Shown: piece by piece, positions 9,088 through 17,230 of the stretch
Position numbering within the stretch: the first letter of the stretch is position 1
Layout: every line of letters starts with the position of its first letter
Notes under the pieces: model-generated
What the model was told of the DNA's origin: nothing
Databases searched by the model: none
Seen by the model: the letters and a program-made list of their open reading frames with translations, nothing else
Assembly (NCBI GenBank): GCA_964417895.1
Contig: CAYQJS010000005.1
Coordinates: forward strand, 1-64,000
DNA from: CAYQJS01 sp964417895
Lineage (GTDB): Bacteria; Chloroflexota; UBA6077; SHYK01
Direction: 5' to 3'
DNA length: 64,000 nucleotides
Translations under genes and position numbers: made by a program

Positions 9088-9342
9088 GTGGACTTCGGTG
9101 ATGGGGCGAAGGAAAGTACGACGTCCACCACGTTTACAGACCTTGCAACGACTCACTACCTGACGGACGATGAGGCGTGGAAGATCCTCGACGAGGCATC
9201 CAGACGGTATCTCCGGATAAGCGGGAAGCGTTTCCTGCGGAAGTGGGATGCGGGCGAGTACCCAGATCCGGATGTCCACGAAGGCGTGATGAGCGTGGTG
9301 ATGCTGATCCCCCTGGTTCGTCCACGTGTCCAGGACCAATGA
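9088..9342 (+). CDS. Small hypothetical protein (84 aa)
   Basis: An 84-residue protein starting at GTG 9088 with GGAGGGG ten bases upstream. The centre, LTDDEAWKILDEASRRYLRISGKRF then LRKWDAGEYPDPDVHEG, looks like a conserved small-protein family whose members often precede a second short gene. Its stop overlaps the ATG of the next, frameshifted, reading frame as ATGA, suggesting translational coupling and a two-gene unit. Function unknown; a toxin-antitoxin-like pair is possible but not shown. Confidence 0.55.
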   Translation: MDFGDGAKESTTSTTFTDLATTHYLTDDEAWKILDEASRRYLRISGKRFLRKWDAGEYPDPDVHEGVMSVVMLIPLVRPRVQDQ

Positions 9343-9734
9343 GGGCGAGGTACTGCAGCATTCATCGCGGATATCAATCGGCAACTGGCACGGTTCACGC
9401 AAGAGCCGATCGTCGCGTCCCGCCGCAGGGATGAGCCCCACTACGCGCTTAGGTTCCGCCGACCCGCTCGTGTGACGCGCGACCTACAGCCTGTCGTTCG
9501 GCACTACTGCGCACAACCATGTACTGACGGCCGGATACCACTATGCGCTCGAGCATGCCGACGCCAGGGAGATCATCGTCTACCACTGGCACCCCCTCCA
9601 GCCGCCAACCAAGCCTCACCTGCACCTCGAAAGCGGAGCTTCGGTTGGCCGCCAGGACCTCGCCAGAGCCCCACATCCCGACCGGGGAGGTCACCTGGTC
9701 GGAGCTTCTCTGGCTCATACGTGAAATCACCTGA
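9339..9734 (+). pseudogene. Frameshifted small gene coupled to the preceding one
   Basis: Reading three frames in turn gives one coherent protein of about 130 residues. It starts at ATG 9339; the first frame change is near 9358. One frame gives FIADINRQLARFTQEPIVAS to about 9479 (RVTRD), the next gives TYSLSFGTTAHNHVLTAGYH and ends with PTKPHLHLESGASVGRQDLA to about 9668, and the third gives HIPTGEVTWSELLWLIREIT and a stop at 9734. Every shift is equivalent to one extra base, the last within a CCCC run. It is either a decayed gene or one hit by assembly errors. The His-rich core (YHWHPL, HLHLE) is distinctive. Confidence 0.6.
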
Positions 9735-9785
9735 GCGTCCGCGGGGATTGGAGCTCTCCCCGGGCTCTGGCGTTGCCGTCAAAAA

Positions 9786-10589
9786 ATGAAGCCGTTTATA
9801 CATGACAGCTCTTTAGCCGCCCCCGGCATGCCATGCGAGATTCGCATCGGCACGTCAGGTTGGCAATACCGGCACTGGCTCGGCCCGCTCTACCCGCCCG
9901 AGACGCGGGCGGCGGGCATGCTGCCCTTCTATGTCACCCGGTTCGATACCGTCGAAGTGAACAGCAGCTTTTACCGATTGCCGACTGCTGAAGTCTTCGA
10001 GACGTGGCGCGACGCCACACCGGCGGGCTTCTCCTTCGCCATCAAGGGCAGTCGGTTCCTGACCCACATGAAGAAGCTGAGGGACCCCGAAGAGGGCCTG
10101 GGGCGTCTGATCGAGAGGGCCGAGAGGCTAGGCGACAAGCTAGGGCCCGTGCTGTTCCAGCTCCCACCTCGCTGGGGATGCGATCTCGACCGGCTCAGCG
10201 CCTTTCTCGCGGCGCTGCCGCCCGGCCACCGCTACGCCCTCGAGCTGCGCGACAGGACCTGGCATAACGAGGCCGTCTATGAGGCGATGCGGCGGCGCAA
10301 CGTCGGCTTCTGCATCTACCACCTGGCAGGGTATCAATCGCCTCACGAAGTGACGGCGGACTTCGCCTACGTCCGGCTGCATGGGCCCGGCGAGGGAGCC
10401 TACGAGGGAAGCTACACAGAAGACACCCTTAGCGGCTGGGCGGCGCTCATCGACGGTTGGCGGCGCACGGTGCAGGCTATCTACGTGTACTTTGATAACG
10501 ACCAGGCGGGCCACGCGCCGAGGAACGCGCTGCGGTTGAAGGAAATGGTGGGCGAGAGCGGCGGTCAGCCCGGTGTCTTGACGGCGTAG
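9786..10589 (+). CDS. DUF72 (YecE-like) protein
   Basis: 267 residues matching the DUF72 TIM-barrel family along its length: IRIGTSGWQYRHWLGPLYPP at the start, VEVNSSFYRLP, FSFAIKGSRFLTHMKKL, LGPVLFQLPPRW, YALELRDRTWHNEAVY, and FAYVRLHGPGEGAYEGSYTE near the C-terminus. The fold resembles xylose-isomerase-like endonuclease barrels, but no reaction is established. An ATG at codon 15 (MPCEIRIG) may be the true start. Its 3' end overlaps that of the convergent MFS gene by 25 bases. Confidence 0.85.
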   Translation: MKPFIHDSSLAAPGMPCEIRIGTSGWQYRHWLGPLYPPETRAAGMLPFYVTRFDTVEVNSSFYRLPTAEVFETWRDATPAGFSFAIKGSRFLTHMKKLRDPEEGLGRLIERAERLGDKLGPVLFQLPPRWGCDLDRLSAFLAALPPGHRYALELRDRTWHNEAVYEAMRRRNVGFCIYHLAGYQSPHEVTADFAYVRLHGPGEGAYEGSYTEDTLSGWAALIDGWRRTVQAIYVYFDNDQAGHAPRNALRLKEMVGESGGQPGVLTA

Positions 10590-11905
10590 GCGCTGGGTCC
10601 TCGCGGATGGACGGGATGCCGGGCTAGCTGGATCAGGGCCGCCGACGTCAGACAGCCGACGACCATGATGGCGAACGACGACCGGTAGCTGCCCGAGACG
10701 TCGTAAAGGAGGCCAACCACCAGCGGGCCTAACGCGGCGAAGACGGTCTGGATCGGGTACGCGATGCCCCTGGCCGTGCCCAGGCTGAGACGGCCGTAGT
10801 AGCTCGCCCATATGAGCTCCGCGACGACCTGGCTCCCCGAGGCGCCCATGCCGAAAAAGAGGATCCCTGCCAGCAGACTCCACTGCGCGGGCGGCAGCAG
10901 CCACATTCCCACTCCGAGACCCGTCAGGATGAACTGGAGCGACGCGGCGGGCCTGAGGGGGAGTCGCTCGAGGGCGAAGCCCCAGACGAGGGTGCCCGCC
11001 AGGGCGACGCCCGAGCGAAGGCTCAGGGCCGCCGCCGCCAGCACCAGCGGATAGCCGAGATCCTGGAAGAAGGGGACCATGTGCAGCACGGTGCCGGCCA
11101 TGGCGAACTGAGCGAAACCCCACGACAGGACCAGCACCCACATGGCCTGACTCCGCAGGACGTCCCGCTGTGTCCAGACCACGTCGCCGATCGGGGTTTC
11201 GCCAGAATGGCGCGCGCTCTGTGTGCCGCGGGGAGCGCTCGCGGGCGCGGGGCCAAGCGCACCATCGGGGAGCAAACCCAGGTCCTCGGGCCTGCGACGG
11301 AAGATCACGGCGGCCGGAGCCGCCAGCACGATAGTCATCACGCCCATCGCGATCCAGGCGCCCCGCCACCCCCATAGCTCGATAAGCAGGCTCGCCCCCA
11401 GGGGGAGCGCGGCTGCGCTGAAGGACATGCCCATGTTCGCCAGGCCGATAGCGCGTCCGCGCCTGGCGATGAACCAGTTGGCGATCGTTACGCTCACCAC
11501 GAATCCGCCCAAGCAAACCCCACCCAGGGGCGCCAGGATGCCCAGGAGCAGGTAGAGCTTCCAGAGCTCATCGACCGCGGCGATGGCGATGAGGGCGACG
11601 CCCGCGACGAGGCCGCCGGCAGCCATGAGCCATCGGGCCCCATAGCGATCGATGACGGGCCCGATGAAGGGCGCCAGCAGCGCCTCAGTGAGTCGCCCGA
11701 CGGTCTTCACCCCGGCTAGCGCCGTGCGGCTCCAACCGGTGGAGGCGCCGATGTGCTGGATGAAGACCCCGTAGGGCGCGCTGAACTGCTCGGCGTAGGC
11801 GATGTTGGCGATGAAGCCGGCCGCGACGACGTACCAGCCGTAGAAGACGCGACGCTGAGCCGGCCCGGCTGCTTTAACCGCGAGCCTCGGTCTGAGCTTC
11901 TGCAA
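10565..11905 (-). CDS. MFS transporter
   Basis: A 446-residue carrier with about 12 hydrophobic segments, starting FYGWYVVAAGFIANIAYAEQ and containing a GxVxDRxGAR-type loop motif (IGPVIDRYGARWLMAAGG) between helices 2 and 3. The loop RRGRAIGLANMGMSFSAAALP is typical of monocarboxylate/oxalate-formate antiporter-like members. The start is TTG and overlaps the end of the upstream dehydrogenase gene by 32 bases, so the two are probably one operon. The carrier may import the hydroxy acid used by that enzyme; this is inference from context. Confidence 0.85.
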   Translation of the reverse strand: MQKLRPRLAVKAAGPAQRRVFYGWYVVAAGFIANIAYAEQFSAPYGVFIQHIGASTGWSRTALAGVKTVGRLTEALLAPFIGPVIDRYGARWLMAAGGLVAGVALIAIAAVDELWKLYLLLGILAPLGGVCLGGFVVSVTIANWFIARRGRAIGLANMGMSFSAAALPLGASLLIELWGWRGAWIAMGVMTIVLAAPAAVIFRRRPEDLGLLPDGALGPAPASAPRGTQSARHSGETPIGDVVWTQRDVLRSQAMWVLVLSWGFAQFAMAGTVLHMVPFFQDLGYPLVLAAAALSLRSGVALAGTLVWGFALERLPLRPAASLQFILTGLGVGMWLLPPAQWSLLAGILFFGMGASGSQVVAELIWASYYGRLSLGTARGIAYPIQTVFAALGPLVVGLLYDVSGSYRSSFAIMVVGCLTSAALIQLARHPVHPRGPSAYAVKTPG

Positions 11906-12710
11906 GGCGCAGTCCCGCCGCTGCCAGCTGCTCGATGATGGGGAGATCGATGCTTAAGCGGTGTGCCAGCTCTCGCGCCAGCGGAATGTCTTTGGCCATG
12001 ACGTTGCGCCCGACGCGCGGCGTTGGGCTCGCTCCGGTCGGGTCGAAGGTTCGCTGCCATCCGTCGAGAAGGGAGGACCCCTGCGTTTCCCTCAGCATCT
12101 CCAGGGCCTGAACGTAGGGAATTCCACCCGCTTCGGCCAGGCGCAGCGCCTCGTGGAGGACGAGCGTCTCAGCGCCGGAGGTGAGGTTCCGGATGAGCTT
12201 CGCAACATTGCCGGTACCGAGTGGGCCGACGTGCCGCACGGCCTTCGCCATGCACAGCAGGTGCGGGCGGGCTCGCTCAACCATGTCGGCGGGCCCCCCG
12301 ACGACGAACGTGAGGTCGCCCCGGCGCACGGCGTCGGGGACGCCGAGCATGCAGGCGTCGATGACGTGCACGCCGCGCGCAGCAGCAGCCTCGGCCACGC
12401 TCCGGGTGGTCTGTGGGAGGATCGTGCTGTGCAGCAACACGAGCGCGCCCGGCTGCGCGCCATCCAGCACGCCCCGCTCGCCCAGGGTGCAGGCCAGCAC
12501 GTCGTCGTCGGTCCGCACGACGACATCGACGATCGTGGCGGCGCGCGCGACTTCGGCGGCGGACGCGGCTGCCTCAGCACCGGCGCCTTGCGCGCGCTCC
12601 AGCGCGGCCTGATCGATATCGTAGACGGCGGGTTCGACGCGCGCGAGCCTCAGGCGCTCGAGCAGGGCGCTGCCCATGGCGCCAACCCCGACGATGCCTA
12701 TGGTTTCCAT
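11874..12710 (-). CDS. 3-hydroxyisobutyrate dehydrogenase-like oxidoreductase
   Basis: 278 residues. The N-terminal Rossmann domain begins IGIVGVGAMGSALLERL (GxGxxG). LVLLHSTILPQTTRSVAEAA resembles the substrate-binding signature, and the helical C-terminal domain holds GTGNVAKLIRNLTSGAETL with the catalytic Lys near residue 172. The family oxidises beta-hydroxy acids such as 3-hydroxyisobutyrate, tartronate semialdehyde or 6-phosphogluconate with NAD(P). The exact substrate is unclear. It is the first gene of a two-gene unit with the MFS carrier. Confidence 0.85.
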   Translation of the reverse strand: METIGIVGVGAMGSALLERLRLARVEPAVYDIDQAALERAQGAGAEAAASAAEVARAATIVDVVVRTDDDVLACTLGERGVLDGAQPGALVLLHSTILPQTTRSVAEAAAARGVHVIDACMLGVPDAVRRGDLTFVVGGPADMVERARPHLLCMAKAVRHVGPLGTGNVAKLIRNLTSGAETLVLHEALRLAEAGGIPYVQALEMLRETQGSSLLDGWQRTFDPTGASPTPRVGRNVMAKDIPLARELAHRLSIDLPIIEQLAAAGLRLAEAQTEARG

Positions 12711-12948
12711 GCTAGCGTCCCGATAAAAGAGATTGGCTCCGCCCAGATTCGTCCATCGAACCCCTCATTCCGGATACCCGGACGACCCGCTCGCCGGGAG
12801 TCGGGCGGGCCTGTGCCGAAGGTGCGTACCAGCGCTGCACTCCCGCCGGTCCGCCGGCCGGCATGCTACTCGGCATCTGGATCGCCGTCAATGCGCGTGA
12901 TGCCGGCGTTCAGCGCGCTTGACCCCACGGGAGCGAGCCTCTACCATC

Positions 12949-13000
12949 GGGCCAGGGCCAGGGCCAGGGCCAGGGCCAGGGGCCAGGGGCCAGGGGCCAG
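12949..13000. repeat. GGGCCA/GGGGCCA tandem repeat
   Basis: About eight head-to-tail units, first the 6-mer GGGCCA and then the 7-mer GGGGCCA, ending 41 bases before the start of the amidohydrolase gene. It lies in a 331-base gap (12711-13041) in which no gene was found. It could be a slippage-prone spacer. Confidence 0.85.
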
Positions 13001-13041
13001 ACGTGGCCCGTCAGAGTTGTGCGAGGTGAGAGGGAGGGCGC

Positions 13042-14205
13042 GTGGCAGCAACGTACCGATTGTTCTCAGGGGATAGCCACCTGGAGATTCCGCCCGACTG
13101 GTGGACGCCACGGGTGCCGTCGAAGTACCGAGACCGTGCGCCACGGCGCATCAAGTTGCCCGACGGTGGCGACGCCGTCGTGGGGGAGAACGCGCCGATC
13201 TGCTACGGGGGGACCGGCCACTACTCGGGGAAAACCCCTGAGAGTTTCAATCCGATGGTTCCCATCGAGTACGCGGAGACGGTGGGCTCCGGGCCGCCCC
13301 AGCAGCGGCTCGAGGAGCAGGACGCCGACGGCGTTGAGGGTGAGCTGCTATTCCCCAGCAACACGGCTTTTAAGGTCGCCCGCGGCATAACGAGCAACGA
13401 CGCCTACCAGGCCGTCATCGCCGCGTATAACGAGTATCTCGCTGAGGAGTATTGCGCCTATGCGCCGGACCGCCTGATCGGGGTCGGCATCCTCCCCCAT
13501 CGTGGGCTCGACGGCGATCTGCGGGAGATGGAGCACTGCAAGAAGCTCGGCTTCAAGACGGTGGTCGTGGGCCGCTACCCCGGTGGCAAGGGGTTCCCGA
13601 CTCCGGATGACGACCGCTTCTGGGCGGCCTCGCTCGACCTCGACATGCCCCTCACCATTCACACGTCCTTGGGCGGGGCCGGCCGTGGCGGCGTGCTTCT
13701 GAACTACCCGCGCCGTCCGGAGGGGGATCTGCCACCCGACGACTTCCTCCAACGGCTCTACCGCCACGGCAATCATCACTGTGGGGCGCTCGAGGCGACG
13801 CAGATGGTGATCGACGGCGTGTTCGATCGGTTCCCCACCCTGAGGATCTACTGGGCGGAGAACAACATCGGATGGCTGCCGTTCTACTTCGAGCAGATGG
13901 ACCTGGAGTGGGAGAGGAACCACTACTGGGCCGAGCAGCTGTACGGCGTGCAGAAGCTGCAACGACGGCCGAGCGAATACCTCCGAGCGCATGCGATCTG
14001 GGGATTCTTCGACGACCCTGTGGGCATCAAGCTTCGGCACGAGATCGGAGTCGACAACATCATCTGGGGAAGCGACTTCCCGCACGTAGTCTCGACGTGG
14101 CCCGACTCGGAAGCGATCCTGGGCCGGGAGATGGCCGGCGTGCCCGACGACGAGCAGCGCAAGATCGTGCGCGACAACTGCGCGACGTTCCTGCGCCTGA
14201 ACTAA
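13042..14205 (+). CDS. Amidohydrolase-2 family metal-dependent hydrolase
   Basis: 387 residues starting at GTG 13042 behind GAGAGGGAGG. It follows the amidohydrolase-2 pattern: FSGDSHLEIP at strand 1 (D11-x-H13 in place of the usual HxH), YNEYLAEEYCAYAPDRLIGVGILP, LTIHTSLGGA, VFDRFPTLRIYWAENNIGWLPFY and the strand-8 DNIIWGSDFPH. Members are decarboxylases or hydrolases of aromatic or hydroxy acids with a divalent metal. A clear paralogue lies at 36154-37314 in this window. The substrate is unknown. Confidence 0.88.
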   Translation: MAATYRLFSGDSHLEIPPDWWTPRVPSKYRDRAPRRIKLPDGGDAVVGENAPICYGGTGHYSGKTPESFNPMVPIEYAETVGSGPPQQRLEEQDADGVEGELLFPSNTAFKVARGITSNDAYQAVIAAYNEYLAEEYCAYAPDRLIGVGILPHRGLDGDLREMEHCKKLGFKTVVVGRYPGGKGFPTPDDDRFWAASLDLDMPLTIHTSLGGAGRGGVLLNYPRRPEGDLPPDDFLQRLYRHGNHHCGALEATQMVIDGVFDRFPTLRIYWAENNIGWLPFYFEQMDLEWERNHYWAEQLYGVQKLQRRPSEYLRAHAIWGFFDDPVGIKLRHEIGVDNIIWGSDFPHVVSTWPDSEAILGREMAGVPDDEQRKIVRDNCATFLRLN

Positions 14206-14206
14206 A

Positions 14207-14250
14207 TTGCCGAGTAGCCGGGGGCATTGCAGCCCCCGGCTACTCGGCAA
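14207..14250 (+). terminator. 19-bp-stem hairpin after the amidohydrolase gene
   Basis: TTGCCGAGTAGCCGGGGGC (14207-14225) is perfectly complementary to 14232-14250 around a 6-base loop ATTGCA, starting two bases after the stop codon. There is no T-run, so it is a strong hairpin that may protect the mRNA end as well as terminate it. Confidence 0.8.
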
Positions 14251-14278
14251 ACTAGCTCCGCAACTGTCAAGCGCCACT

Positions 14279-14409
14279 GAAGAGTCCCCACCCGGCGACA
14301 TGAAAAGTCCCCAGTTGGGCGACAGCGAAAGTCCCCACCGCGCCATCGAAAGTCCCCACTGACGTCGAATAGGAGCTATGCCCATGTGTCGACAGCGAAA
14401 GTCCCCCAC
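14279..14409. repeat. Array of GAAAGTCCCCAC repeats, possible IS21-type end remnant
   Basis: Five copies of a word close to GAAAGTCCCCAC; the AGTCCCC core starts at 14283, 14306, 14330, 14351 and 14400, spaced 23, 24, 21 and 49 bases. Read on the minus strand this is (G)TGGGGACTTTC. Multiple short end repeats of this kind are a feature of IS21-family termini, from memory. No transposase remains. On the minus strand at about 14430-14540 a reading frame shows a zinc-ribbon-like C-x3-C...CPQC stretch without a clear start. The rest of 14410-14660 shows nothing recognisable. Confidence 0.4.
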
Positions 14410-14661
14410 GGCGCCAGGGGAGTGCGGCCTCACCTCCTTCCGGCCAAGGCCGCAGGTCCGCCAGCGCGACGGGCTCATCGCACTGGGGACAGAGCCATCC
14501 TGGGCCCACCCGGTGGCAGAAGATCCCGCAGTCGGGCAGCGCTGCTGGCCGAGATTACCTCCTCGTAGTTGCTAACCATCGAATCCGTGCCTACGGGGTT
14601 ACTTGCGGTTACCTCTGCTAACTAATGGTGGCGTAAGTAACGCCTCCCTTCTCGAAGCCAT

Positions 14662-14696
14662 AAAAAAAACGCTACGCCCACGTGGGGCGAAGCGTT
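14662..14696 (-). terminator. Rho-independent terminator on the minus strand
   Basis: An imperfect hairpin (AACGCTACGCCC/GGGGCGAAGCGTT, one mismatch) is followed, in minus-strand orientation, by eight T residues. It is a textbook intrinsic terminator but no complete minus-strand gene ends just before it. It may belong to a lost gene or to the nearby remnant element. Confidence 0.75.
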
Positions 14697-14724
14697 CTCA
14701 TTCGAATGGCTTCGTGGCTTCAGT

Positions 14725-14750
14725 TTACCGAGTCAGGTTACCGAGTCAGG
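14725..14750. repeat. 13-bp direct repeat, two copies
   Basis: TTACCGAGTCAGG occurs twice head to tail (14725-14737, 14738-14750), about 110 bases upstream of the small gene at 14863. Confidence 0.75.
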
Positions 14751-14862
14751 GTTGGGCGACTTCCAACCGCCCCCACGATGCCGCCATGGTGTGTGGTGAA
14801 GGAACGAGCCACGTGCTCCATCCAGCGATGTATGCGCCACCTTGAAAACGGAGGTGGCGACC

Positions 14863-15168
14863 ATGGCGACCCCGACGCAGACCAACCAGGACCAGGTAAT
14901 GCTTGACGGCATCCTCGTCCAGCGCTCGCGGTTCATCGGCACGAAGTTCCAGGCGTGGGCGCCGGTCGAGGGCATCGGGTTCGGCTGCCCGTACTCGACC
15001 ACCCGCCACAACGATAGGTGGTCGGGCCGGCTCGAAACCGAGCGCGAGCGGCCCGCCGAGCTGGAGGCGCTGCCAGCGCGCACCCATGAGCGTTGGGGCC
15101 GCGTGCACGCCTGGCACGAGGAGCAGTTCCAGCGGGCCTACCAGGTCATCGAGCGCGCCTTCCTCTAG
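14863..15168 (+). CDS. Hypothetical protein (101 aa)
   Basis: 101 residues from ATG 14863 with GGAGG (14850-14854) eight bases upstream; an in-frame start at 14842 lacks this site. No family was recognised. The sequence is hydrophilic, with AWAPVEGIGFGCPYSTTRHND in the middle and a helical acidic C-terminus ending QFQRAYQVIERAFL. It stands alone between the repeat-rich gap and the convergent cupredoxin gene. The good ribosome site and open frame support a real gene. Confidence 0.5.
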   Translation: MATPTQTNQDQVMLDGILVQRSRFIGTKFQAWAPVEGIGFGCPYSTTRHNDRWSGRLETERERPAELEALPARTHERWGRVHAWHEEQFQRAYQVIERAFL

Positions 15169-15250
15169 GCCGCAGCTGGCCACCACTCCATGGGCGACAT
15201 CACGCCGACGCTCTCGGAATAGCGCGCCTCGAGGGCCCAGCTTCGGCGGC

Positions 15251-16000
15251 CTAGAAGACAGCCACCTCCACACGTCCGTCGAGCTCCATCCACACAGTGA
15301 GGTCCGGCGGATCGAACTCCCACACGGCCAGCGCCCAGCCTGCATCCTGATCCAGGACCCGATACCACTCGCCCGGCGAGGCGATCCACAGAACATCGTC
15401 AGTCATCGAGTACGCGGGTGTCGCCTCGAGGACGGCAAGCCACAGCTCCGGCGCCCGCGGAGTGGGGGGTGGAGGCGGCGGTTCAGCCGGCGGCTCGGGC
15501 ACGGCGGTCGGCGGCGGCGCGGGCACACCGGTCGGCGCCGGCGCGGGCACATCGGTCGGCGGCGGAGGAGGTGGGGGTGCAGGCGTCTGCGTTGGTGGAG
15601 GCGACGGAACAGCAGTCGCCGTTGGTGCTGGGCCCTGAACAGTTATAGTCGCGCGCATCATCGACGGGTGGATGCGGCAGAAATACGGGAAGGTGCCCGG
15701 TGTCAGGAACTGATGCGAGAACACGCCGCCAGGGCTCAATGTGCCCGAATCCCATACACCTGTGTCGCTGCTCGCCGTGTGCGGGACGGCTCCGGTGTTC
15801 TCCCAGCGCACGACATCGCCCACCTGTAAGGTGAAGCTCGACGGATTGAAGCTGAAGTCCCGGATGTTCACCGTGTATTCGGCCGCGTCCACGGTCTCTA
15901 TGGTGGTTGAAAGAAGTAGCGCGCTGGCCAGCGCCACTGTCAAGACGACACCCGCGACACCCACCAGGTAATTCCCCCAGCGCATCCGCTGCACCTCCAT
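15251..16000 (-). CDS. Membrane-anchored cupredoxin with Pro-rich linker
   Basis: 249 residues. An N-terminal hydrophobic anchor or signal (about 11-32) is followed by a plastocyanin-like domain (about 41-123) with type-1 copper ligands H74, C108, H111 and M114/M115 (VPHTASSD ... FPYFCRIHPSMM). A Pro/Thr/Ala linker (about 125-192) follows, then a C-terminal domain of about 55 residues resembling SH3-like modules (GEWYRVLDQDAGWALAVWEF). It is probably an exported electron carrier or copper protein tethered outside the membrane. Start at codon 1 or 6. Confidence 0.83.
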   Translation of the reverse strand: MEVQRMRWGNYLVGVAGVVLTVALASALLLSTTIETVDAAEYTVNIRDFSFNPSSFTLQVGDVVRWENTGAVPHTASSDTGVWDSGTLSPGGVFSHQFLTPGTFPYFCRIHPSMMRATITVQGPAPTATAVPSPPPTQTPAPPPPPPPTDVPAPAPTGVPAPPPTAVPEPPAEPPPPPPTPRAPELWLAVLEATPAYSMTDDVLWIASPGEWYRVLDQDAGWALAVWEFDPPDLTVWMELDGRVEVAVF

Positions 16001-16035
16001 CGCGCTTCCGCTGAGTCTCCCTCTGTCAGTCTACG

Positions 16036-16230
16036 CCACTGCGCGAACAGGTGGCGAGGGCGCTGGTCAACAAGGGGGTCACGCTCGGGGCGCTGGGCCG
16101 GACCGAGGAAGAGATAGCCGTCTACGACGACGTGGTGGGTCGGTTCGGCGAGGCGTCGGAGCCGGGCATCCAGGAAATCGTGGCGCAAGCCCGGGCGGCC
16201 AGACCTGGGGCGAGCAACCCGGCCGGCTAA
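16036..16230 (+). pseudogene. Fragment of a TPR protein (3' end only)
   Basis: The plus strand encodes PLREQVARALVNKGVTLGAL (first codon at 16036), then GRTEEEIAVYDDVVGRFGEA, and stops at 16230. This is one and a half tetratricopeptide repeats of the type found in long Chloroflexota TPR proteins. Everything upstream is missing and the fragment abuts the 5' end of the cupredoxin gene on the opposite strand. The following 215 bases (16231-16445) show no gene. Confidence 0.65.
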
Positions 16231-16445
16231 CCAGCCGCCCCAGGCGGTGCCCACGAAAGCCACTCTTCTATGGCTGCGGGTCCTGTCGGGCGTACGATCG
16301 CTGGACTCGCGATCCCGGTTGTGTGCGCGCCTACGGATTTGGACGTGGCCTGCCAGAGCGAGCACTTGCCATTCCGAGTCACCGCCGATCGCACGCAAGA
16401 CTGGAGCCATCAGGGGTATCCACCTCTTGTACGGGAAGGCAACGG

Positions 16446-17144
16446 CTATTGCCCCGTGGGTGCGTGGGCGATTTCCTGCTCGCGGAGGGCCTTCGGCCCG
16501 GCGCGCGCCAGCACCCTCTCGTGCATAGGGCCATCCGGGAGCTGGAAGCGCAGCTGCTCCATGTAGACGAAATGGGTCTGGAGCTGACTCTGCTTCACCT
16601 CATCCCAGAGCAGGAGGTGGGTCAGGTACTCCTGGAGTGTGGGCGGGTCGACGGCCGGTGTTCGGTAGACTAGGCGGCGATCCCGGCTGACGACGAACGA
16701 GGGGTTGGGCCGCGGCCCATACGCGCGGTGGACGTGTCCATCGAGGCCGTCCACCAGCACTGGGAAGCGGATCTCCTCGATGCGCTGCAGCTCGCGAGCG
16801 GCCGCGAGCTTCTGCTCGAAGCTGGTGTGGTGGGGGTAGCGCTCCCCGGGGTGGATCTCCCGGGTGTAGATGAAGAAGAACTGCACCCCGCGCCAGTGGA
16901 AGTACTCCCACATGCGGTTGATCTGGGGCAGGTGGGTGGCCGTGACGGGGCTGGTGATGCAGCCGAACAGCAGCACCACGTGCCCCTTCGCGATCTCCTC
17001 GCTGAGGCGAACGCGCCGGCCCAGAAGCTCCGGCAAATCGAAGTCGGGCGCCTCCATGCCGACGCGCAGGTCGGGCTGGAAGTCGACGTTGTCATACCGC
17101 GTCGGCGCGAAGGGGAAGCTGGAGACGTTATAGTCGTCTGCCAC
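16446..17144 (-). CDS. Redoxin-fold protein, iodothyronine-deiodinase-like
   Basis: 232 residues with a thioredoxin fold: VGMEAPDFDLPELLGRRVRL, then VVLLFGCITSPVTATHLPQI and FFFIYTREIHPGERY. The last motif matches the deiodinase YIxEAHPSD-like element, so the family is probably the deiodinase/redoxin group. In deiodinases the loop is FGSxTUPPF with selenocysteine; here the equivalent position is S65 and a cysteine, C62, sits three residues earlier. It stands alone, back to back with the class II aldolase gene. Activity is uncertain; an AhpC/TSA-like redoxin is the alternative. Confidence 0.7.
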   Translation of the reverse strand: MADDYNVSSFPFAPTRYDNVDFQPDLRVGMEAPDFDLPELLGRRVRLSEEIAKGHVVLLFGCITSPVTATHLPQINRMWEYFHWRGVQFFFIYTREIHPGERYPHHTSFEQKLAAARELQRIEEIRFPVLVDGLDGHVHRAYGPRPNPSFVVSRDRRLVYRTPAVDPPTLQEYLTHLLLWDEVKQSQLQTHFVYMEQLRFQLPDGPMHERVLARAGPKALREQEIAHAPTGQ

Positions 17145-17230
17145 CGCTACACCTCGTTTTCAGGACTCGGGACGCTTTTGAATGGTGGCCTGCCACCACC
17201 CACGGTTAGCACGAATTGGGAGAGCATTCT

